This document shows, piece after piece, positions 58,480-64,000 of a stretch of DNA of 64,000 bases. The stretch is from Arthrobacter endolithicus. Its GTDB lineage: Bacteria; Actinomycetota; Actinomycetes; Actinomycetales; Micrococcaceae. The position numbers were made by a program, and so were the translations under genes. Location: positions 186,001 to 250,000 of the forward strand of contig NZ_JAPNLH010000003.1 in assembly GCF_026627425.1 (NCBI RefSeq), read 5' to 3'. The first letter of the stretch is position 1. Every line of letters starts with the position of its first letter. The notes under the pieces were generated by a model. That model did no database searches. It had not been told where the DNA came from and worked only from the letters and a program-made list of their open reading frames with translations.

Positions 58480-61400
58480 ATGAGCAAGCAATCACGACGA
58501 GCCAGATCACAATTTCTGGCCGTCCTTACCGGAGTGGCCATCGTCGCAACCATGGGCAACGCAGCCATGGCCGACGATGCCAAACCACCCAGCAATCTGG
58601 CCGCGGGGATTTCCGGCCAGAAAGCACCAGTCCAGCTGAAGCCGGTCCAAAAAATTGGCGGAACGCTCGGTTCCGCTTCCGGACCGGTTTCCGTCTACGT
58701 CCAGTTCAAGGGCCAAGGAGCTTTCGCCGCCACTCAGCCGCAGCAGGTTAAGGACGGTACGCAGGCGCCGGTGGACAAGTCAGCGCAGGTCAAAGAGCTC
58801 CGCGCCGGCATCGAGGCCACGGCACAATCTGTCGCAGGCGAAGCATCGGCCCAACAGATCTACACCACCACCAATACGCTTCCTGGTGTGGCCATCATTG
58901 GCGACGCTGCCAAGGTCCGGGCCTTGGCCAACCGGAGCGACGTCGTAAAGATTACTCCGATCGTGTCGAAGTCCTACGAGAACAAGGGCACCGACATCGA
59001 CACCAAGGCTCTCGACGCCTGGGTCTCCAAGCACCAGACCGGAGAGGGCGCAACGATCGCTGTACTTGACACCGGACTGGATTACACGCACGCCGATTTC
59101 GGCGGCCCCGGAACTGAAGCAGCCTTCGCCGCTGCCAAGGCGATGACAGATCTGCCCCCTGCCAGTTCGGGGCTGTACGATCCGGCCAAGTTCGCCGGCG
59201 GTTGGGACCTCGTCGGCGACGACTACAATGCTGCATCACCAGACCCTGCAATGCACGTACCGCATCCGGACAGCAACCCGCTGGACTGCGGCGGACACGG
59301 TAGCCATGTGGCCGGCACTGCCGCCGGATACGGGCTCAATGCTGACGGCAGCACCTTCACCGGGGATTACAGCAAGCTGACGGCGGCTGATGTCAACTCG
59401 ATGAAGATCGGCCCCGGCTCAGCACCGAAGGCCAAACTCGTAGCTCTGCGCGTCTTTGGCTGTGAAGGCAGCTCGGACGTCGTCGGCCTCGCCTTGGACA
59501 AGGTGCTGGACCCCAACGGGGACGGTAACTTCAGCGACCGCGCCAATGTGGTCAATATGTCCCTAGGCTCCGACTACTCCCCCACCGACGACCCGGAAAA
59601 TGACATTGTCGATGCCCTCACCGGCCTCGGTGTACTCTCCGTGGTGGCGTCCGGAAATGCCGGCGATTTCTATGACATCGGGGGTTCCCCGGGCAATGCA
59701 AAATCCTCACTGACCGTCGCCAACAGTGTCGGCTCCCAGGCCGCTGTGGACCGGATCGATGTACTTGCACCCGCAGACAAGGTCGGTTCGGTTGCCGGTC
59801 AATATTCGGCCAGCTTCAACTACTCGGATCCTTTGGTGACACCGGCCACGCTCAAGGGCACGGTCCAGTTTGCACCGGATTCGAACAACACCGGATGTGC
59901 GTCTTTCACCCCGGCCGAGGCTGCCACCTTCGGCGGCAAATGGGTGATGCTCAGCTGGGATGACAACGATGCTACCCGTGTCTGCGGCTCCAAGGCCCGG
60001 TTCGACAATGCCGAGAAGGCCGGCGCCAAAGGCGTCGTTTTCACCTCCCAGCGCACCGTCTTCGAAGCCGGGATTGCCGGCAACTCGACGATCCCGGGTG
60101 TTCAGTTCAACAAGGCAGCAACAGATTCGTTGACACCCGCCGCCAAGGCAGGAACTCTGCAGATCCAGCTGGACGAGGCATTCAAGGGTGCTGCCGCTGC
60201 AGCCACTAATGCCCTCGATACGCTCAATTCCAGCTCCTCCCGCGGAGTCCACGGTTCCAATGGCATCGTCAAGCCCGACGTTGCAGCCCCAGGGACCTCG
60301 ATTGGCTCTGTTGGTGTTGGTTCCGGTAATGGAATCGCCGTTATGAGCGGAACGTCGATGGCTACCCCGCATGTGGCCGGCATCGCCGCCCTGTTGTACG
60401 CAACGGGCAAGATGACGCCCTACCAGGTCAAGAGCACCATCATGAACACCGCCAACGTGGACATCATGACCGGTGATCTGGCGTACGGGCCGAACCGGGT
60501 AGGTTCCGGCCGGGTCAATGCCTTGGACGCCGTCAGCGACAGTGTTTTGGCGTATGCCACCGATGATCCGGCGCTCACCAGCGTGGACTTCGGCGTCGTG
60601 GAGGTGGCCGACAAGGCGGTCTCCGTGACAAAGAAGATCACCGTCGAAAACCGCAGCAATACAGCGCAGACGTTTGATGCGTCCTACCTTCCTGCTACGC
60701 AGATGCCTGGCGTTGCCTACAGCGTCTCTCCGGCTTCCCTCGTGGTTCCGGCGAACTCCTCGGCGGCCCAGGTTTCCGTCACTATGACGGTGGCTGATCC
60801 CTCCAAGCTGGCAAAGTCGCTGGATCCCACGATGTCCACGACTCAGTTGGGCGTTCCCCGCACGTTCCTTGCGGATGCCTCCGGCCGGGTACAGCTGAAG
60901 TCGGATTCTTCACCCACGCTGCGGGTTCCTGTCTATGCAGCCCCGAAACCCGTCTCCACCATGACCGCCGGCCCGAAGATCACTTTCAACCCTTCGGACA
61001 ACACGGCAGCTGCCACCCTCGCGGGCCGCGGCATCATGCAGGGCACAGGGACACAGCAGTTCGTGTCCATCGCGGCTCCCTTCGAACTCGGCGCAAGCAG
61101 CGAGCGTAAGGCAGACAACCCGGTCGCTACGATCACTAACAGGTCGATGGATCTGCAGTACGTCGGCGCATCCTCGACTGTGCCAGCCTTGCTGAAATCC
61201 GGCGGTGACGTTGCTAACGGCATGATCAACTTCGGCGTCAGCACCTGGGGAAATTGGCCGGCGTTGCTGGCGGCCAGCCAGATCAGCGTCGAAATCGATA
61301 CAAACGGCGACGGGCAAGCCGATTTCCAGACGTACACTACGGTGGCAAAAGGTTACGACGGCATCCTCGTGGTCACCGACAAACGAGCTGCCGATGGCAC

Positions 61401-62397
61401 CTGGGAGACCGTGGACCAGGAGTTCGCGAACGGCGTGCTGGGTAATACCGATACCAACACCTACGACACCAACACCATCGTGTTGCCGGTGCTTGCCTCA
61501 GCCCTCGGAGTGGATGTGAAGAAGCCGGTACCGTTCACCTATAAGGTGGTCACCTCCAGCGCCTACAGCATCGACAACACGGGCGCGAATGTGCCGGTGG
61601 ACCAGACCGCGGCGATCTCCTACAACCCGGTCACGCCCAACCTGTGGTTCGAAGGCGGTGCCCCCGATTCGCTGTTCGTTGATGCTAACGCAGCACAGCT
61701 GACCGTGCACCGTGCCTCTAAGGTTGTTAAGTCGCAGGCGTTATTCCTGCACCTGCACAATGCAACCGGGCAGAAGGCTGAGGTCGTTCCGACCGAGAAC
61801 GGGCAGCTCCGCTTCAGCGATGTACCGAGAACGAAGTTCGAGGCGGACATCAACTGGATGGCTGACAAGGGCCTGACCACCGGATACCCGGACGGCACCT
61901 ACCGGCCCTACGAGACGATGAACCGAGACGCCATGGCGGCGTTCCTCTACCGCCTGGCTGGTTCACCGGCGTATTCCGCCCCCGCGGAATCGCCCTTCAA
62001 GGACATCAACTCCAATACGCAGTACTACAAGGAAATGTCCTGGATGGCTGCGGAGAAATTGTCCATGGGCTATGACGACGGTTCCTACCGTCCACTGGCT
62101 CCGGTCAACCGTGATGCGATGGCCGCTTTCCTGAAGCGATTCGCCGGGGACTACTGCATGATCCCGGCTGCCAAGGACTACAAGGCCCCGGCAACCTCCG
62201 CGTTCAAGGATGTCGCCACGAACAATCAGTTCTACAAGGAGATCTCCTGGATGGGCGAGACCAAAATCTCCACCGGCTACCCGGATGGAAGCTACCACCC
62301 GGTGGAAGCCAACACCCGTGAGGCGATGGCCGCCTTCATCCACCGTCTGGACACCTATGAAGGTGCCAACGGCGGCTGTAACCCCGTAGCCCCGTAA
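58480..62397 (+). CDS. Secreted subtilisin-like protease with PA and SLH domains
   Basis: The 1305-residue S8 protease has a signal peptide ending near residue 30 (AMA/DD), an inhibitor-like I9 region (about 60-165), and a catalytic domain with Asp197 (AVLDTGLDYTHADF), His273 (GGHGSHVAGTAAG) and Ser626 (SGTSMATPHVAGIAALL). A protease-associated domain lies between His and Ser (about 425-580). Ig/Fn3-like stalk domains follow (about 700-1100), then three C-terminal SLH repeats (about 1110-1305; YPDGTYRP, YDDGSYRP, YPDGSYHP, each with an AMAAF helix). The TRAE motif of Bacillus SLH is diverged (NRDA, NRDA, TREA). It is a large cell-surface enzyme. Confidence 0.93.
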   Translation: MSKQSRRARSQFLAVLTGVAIVATMGNAAMADDAKPPSNLAAGISGQKAPVQLKPVQKIGGTLGSASGPVSVYVQFKGQGAFAATQPQQVKDGTQAPVDKSAQVKELRAGIEATAQSVAGEASAQQIYTTTNTLPGVAIIGDAAKVRALANRSDVVKITPIVSKSYENKGTDIDTKALDAWVSKHQTGEGATIAVLDTGLDYTHADFGGPGTEAAFAAAKAMTDLPPASSGLYDPAKFAGGWDLVGDDYNAASPDPAMHVPHPDSNPLDCGGHGSHVAGTAAGYGLNADGSTFTGDYSKLTAADVNSMKIGPGSAPKAKLVALRVFGCEGSSDVVGLALDKVLDPNGDGNFSDRANVVNMSLGSDYSPTDDPENDIVDALTGLGVLSVVASGNAGDFYDIGGSPGNAKSSLTVANSVGSQAAVDRIDVLAPADKVGSVAGQYSASFNYSDPLVTPATLKGTVQFAPDSNNTGCASFTPAEAATFGGKWVMLSWDDNDATRVCGSKARFDNAEKAGAKGVVFTSQRTVFEAGIAGNSTIPGVQFNKAATDSLTPAAKAGTLQIQLDEAFKGAAAAATNALDTLNSSSSRGVHGSNGIVKPDVAAPGTSIGSVGVGSGNGIAVMSGTSMATPHVAGIAALLYATGKMTPYQVKSTIMNTANVDIMTGDLAYGPNRVGSGRVNALDAVSDSVLAYATDDPALTSVDFGVVEVADKAVSVTKKITVENRSNTAQTFDASYLPATQMPGVAYSVSPASLVVPANSSAAQVSVTMTVADPSKLAKSLDPTMSTTQLGVPRTFLADASGRVQLKSDSSPTLRVPVYAAPKPVSTMTAGPKITFNPSDNTAAATLAGRGIMQGTGTQQFVSIAAPFELGASSERKADNPVATITNRSMDLQYVGASSTVPALLKSGGDVANGMINFGVSTWGNWPALLAASQISVEIDTNGDGQADFQTYTTVAKGYDGILVVTDKRAADGTWETVDQEFANGVLGNTDTNTYDTNTIVLPVLASALGVDVKKPVPFTYKVVTSSAYSIDNTGANVPVDQTAAISYNPVTPNLWFEGGAPDSLFVDANAAQLTVHRASKVVKSQALFLHLHNATGQKAEVVPTENGQLRFSDVPRTKFEADINWMADKGLTTGYPDGTYRPYETMNRDAMAAFLYRLAGSPAYSAPAESPFKDINSNTQYYKEMSWMAAEKLSMGYDDGSYRPLAPVNRDAMAAFLKRFAGDYCMIPAAKDYKAPATSAFKDVATNNQFYKEISWMGETKISTGYPDGSYHPVEANTREAMAAFIHRLDTYEGANGGCNPVAP

Positions 62398-62433
62398 CGA
62401 GGCTGGGGATACACAACAAATAGCGAGCAACTG

Positions 62434-62464
62434 AGGTGGCCCGGAAGCGTTCCGGGCCACCTCT
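62434..62464 (+). terminator. Terminator after SLH protease
   Basis: GAGGTGGCCCGGAA and TTCCGGGCCACCTC form a perfect 14-bp stem with a GCG loop, followed by TCTTGCG. It lies 37 bases after the protease stop. Confidence 0.8.
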
Positions 62465-62557
62465 CTTGCGTCCGGGCAGTGGGCGCTCGGCGGCTCAGCC
62501 ATCTCCGGATCCATCGGTCCGCCCCGGTACGCAAACCCACAGGGCCACTACAAAAAA

Positions 62558-62618
62558 GGTGAGTGTGGCGATCTGCCCCCAACAACCCTCGTTGTAGGGG
62601 CAGATCGCCACACTCACC
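62558..62618 (-). repeat. Palindromic element, copy 2, doubling as clpC terminator
   Basis: The arms 62558-62579 and 62597-62618 are a perfect 22-bp inverted repeat beginning GGTGAGTGTGGCG, with an inner ACAA/TTGT extension. On the minus strand it is followed by TTTTTTG, so it is a strong terminator for clpC. The arm shares GGTGAGTGTGG plus ATCTGC with the element at 4293-4361. Confidence 0.85.
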
Positions 62619-62650
62619 GTGCAGTTGCTGCGGTGTTTAGCCGTGCAGTG

Positions 62651-64000
62651 CTAGGCGCCTGCGGGCAAGGCATCGGGGACGCGCGGCTTCGCCGTTCCCT
62701 CGAAGGTGAACTTGGCGTCGTCGCCCTCCCCTGCCACGTCAATAGCGACGATATCCCCGGCCTTGATCTCGCCGAAGAGGATCTTCTCGGAGAGCTGGTC
62801 CTCGATTTCGCGCTGAATGGTGCGGCGCAGCGGCCGGGCACCCATCGCGGGATCGTAACCCCGGGTGGCCAGCAGTACCTTGGCGGCACTGGTCAGCTCG
62901 ATGCCCATGTCCTTGTCCTGCATACGCTTTTCCAGCCTGGCGACGAACATGTCCACGATCTCGATAATCTCCGTCTGGGTCAGCTGCGGGAACACCACAA
63001 CGTCGTCCACGCGGTTGAGGAACTCGGGACGGAAGTGCTGTTTGAGTTCTTCCGTGACCCGGGCACGCATCCGGTTGTAGCCGGTCTGCATGTCCGTGCC
63101 GGACTGGAAGCCGGTGGCCACGCTCTTGGAAATATCCCGGGTACCGAGGTTGGTGGTCATGATGATGATCGTGTTCTTGAAGTCCACCACGCGACCCTGG
63201 CTATCCGTCAGACGTCCGTCCTCGAGGATCTGCAGGAGCGAGTTGAACAGGTCCGAGTGGGCCTTTTCCACCTCATCAAAGAGCACCACCGAGAACGGCC
63301 GACGGCGGACCTTTTCGGTCAGCTGCCCACCCTCCTCATAACCGACGTAGCCCGGAGGGGCACCGAAGAGGCGCGAGACAGTGTGCTTCTCCGAGTACTC
63401 GGACATATCCAGCGTGATGAGGGCGTCTTCGTCGCCGAAGAGGAATTCCGCCAGCGCCTTGGCCAGCTCCGTTTTGCCGACGCCGGTGGGGCCGGCAAAG
63501 ATGAACGAGCCACCCGGACGCTTAGGATCCTTCAGCCCGGCACGCGTGCGGCGGATAGCCTGCGAGATGGACTTTATCGCCTCGTTTTGGCCCACCACAC
63601 GCTTATGCAGTTCGTCTTCCATTTTCAGCAGACGCGAGGACTCTTCCTCCGTGAGCTTGAAGACCGGGATGCCAGTCGAGTTGGCCAGCACCTCAGCAAT
63701 CAGTTCCTCATCAACCTCGGAAATGTCATCCAGCCCGCCGGACTTCCATTTGCGTTCCTTCTCCGCCCGCGCGGCAATGAGCTTTTGCTCCTTGTCACGC
63801 AGCGAGGCAGCACCCTCGAAGTCCTGTGCATCAATAGCGGATTCCTTCTCCCGCTTGACCTCAGCAATGTTGCCGTCCATGACCTTAAGCTCCGGCGGCG
63901 CAGTCATCCGCCTGATGCGCAGCCGGGCCCCTGCCTCATCGATGAGGTCAATGGCCTTGTCCGGCAGGAAACGGTCGCTGATGTATCGCTCGGAAAGCGA
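62651..64000 (-). CDS. clpC: ATP-dependent Clp protease ATP-binding subunit ClpC (C-terminal part)
   Basis: The frame runs to the right edge without interruption; the ATG at 63907 is internal, since the 31 codons before it read YISDRFLPDKAIDLIDEAG, standard for Clp/Hsp100 proteins. About 449 residues are visible: the end of AAA-1, the UVR linker (AIDAQDFEGAASLRDKEQK), AAA-2 with Walker A GPTGVGKTEL and Walker B VVLFDEVEKAH, the pore loop GYVGYEEGG, and the C-terminal ClpP-interacting domain. ClpC unfolds proteins for ClpP degradation. The gene ends before the copy-2 hairpin. Confidence 0.97.
   Translation of the reverse strand, partial: SLSERYISDRFLPDKAIDLIDEAGARLRIRRMTAPPELKVMDGNIAEVKREKESAIDAQDFEGAASLRDKEQKLIAARAEKERKWKSGGLDDISEVDEELIAEVLANSTGIPVFKLTEEESSRLLKMEDELHKRVVGQNEAIKSISQAIRRTRAGLKDPKRPGGSFIFAGPTGVGKTELAKALAEFLFGDEDALITLDMSEYSEKHTVSRLFGAPPGYVGYEEGGQLTEKVRRRPFSVVLFDEVEKAHSDLFNSLLQILEDGRLTDSQGRVVDFKNTIIIMTTNLGTRDISKSVATGFQSGTDMQTGYNRMRARVTEELKQHFRPEFLNRVDDVVVFPQLTQTEIIEIVDMFVARLEKRMQDKDMGIELTSAAKVLLATRGYDPAMGARPLRRTIQREIEDQLSEKILFGEIKAGDIVAIDVAGEGDDAKFTFEGTAKPRVPDALPAGA

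Noticed and set aside
1-64000. CRISPR array, insertion sequence or prophage
   Set aside because: No regularly spaced direct repeats with unique spacers, no transposase, integrase or phage structural gene is visible.

Overview
The window is GC-rich, densely packed bacterial chromosome from a high-GC Gram-positive. The Asp23/DUF2273/DUF6286 envelope cluster, GAF-ANTAR protein, IclR-controlled hut genes, fused fru/PTS operon, DisA next to RadA, ClpC, P-A-rich NlpC/P60 hydrolase and C-terminal SLH repeats of the AMAAF type together suggest an Arthrobacter-like member of the Micrococcaceae (inference; no 16S gene is present). I see no phage, transposase, insertion sequence or CRISPR array.

Layout. 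1-1222: end of an envelope (Asp23) operon. 1389-1742: tRNA-Phe, tRNA-Asp and tRNA-Glu. 1889-7103: metallopeptidase, secreted NlpC/P60 hydrolase, tandem universal stress protein, short flavoprotein-like gene and CopC-like protein. 7302-14294: purine permease, then histidine utilisation (hutG on plus; hutR, hutU and hutH on minus), tied together by four copies of one palindromic operator. 14555-23731: ANTAR protein, orphan DNA methyltransferase, small redox and vitamin-binding proteins, a coupled GH15-DoxX-AzlC-AzlD operon, GDPD and DUF445. 23755-27086: EcsC-like plus the 5-oxoprolinase genes pxpABC. 27302-33181: DeoR-regulated fructose PTS operon that also carries the general PTS genes ptsI and ptsH. 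33443-38198: MFS symporter, SDR, small genes and tRNA-Lys. 38459-44204: low-affinity phosphate transport (DUF47-pit) meeting the high-affinity pstSCAB operon tail to tail, with a PHO-box-like repeat upstream of pstS. 44412-48963: radA, disA, a membrane-anchored protein and mutY. 49004-51427: PTS-dependent dihydroxyacetone kinase (dhaK, dhaL, and dhaM with its own HPr domain). 51639-55386: CsbD, dienelactone hydrolase, an SDR set and an N-acetyltransferase. 55622-62397: a polysaccharide pyruvyl transferase and a glycosyltransferase followed by a 1305-residue SLH-domain subtilase. 62651-64000: the C-terminal part of clpC.

How the parts fit. The PTS genes form one chain: EI and HPr from the fru operon can phosphorylate FruA and DhaM. 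DisA (c-di-AMP), RadA and MutY are a DNA-integrity group. The most interesting juxtaposition is the pyruvyl transferase and glycosyltransferase beside a protease ending in SLH repeats, because SLH domains classically bind pyruvylated wall polymers. The most interesting non-coding signals are a shared palindromic element at 4293-4361 and 62558-62618, the hut operators, and an unexplained structured inverted repeat at 38256-38350.
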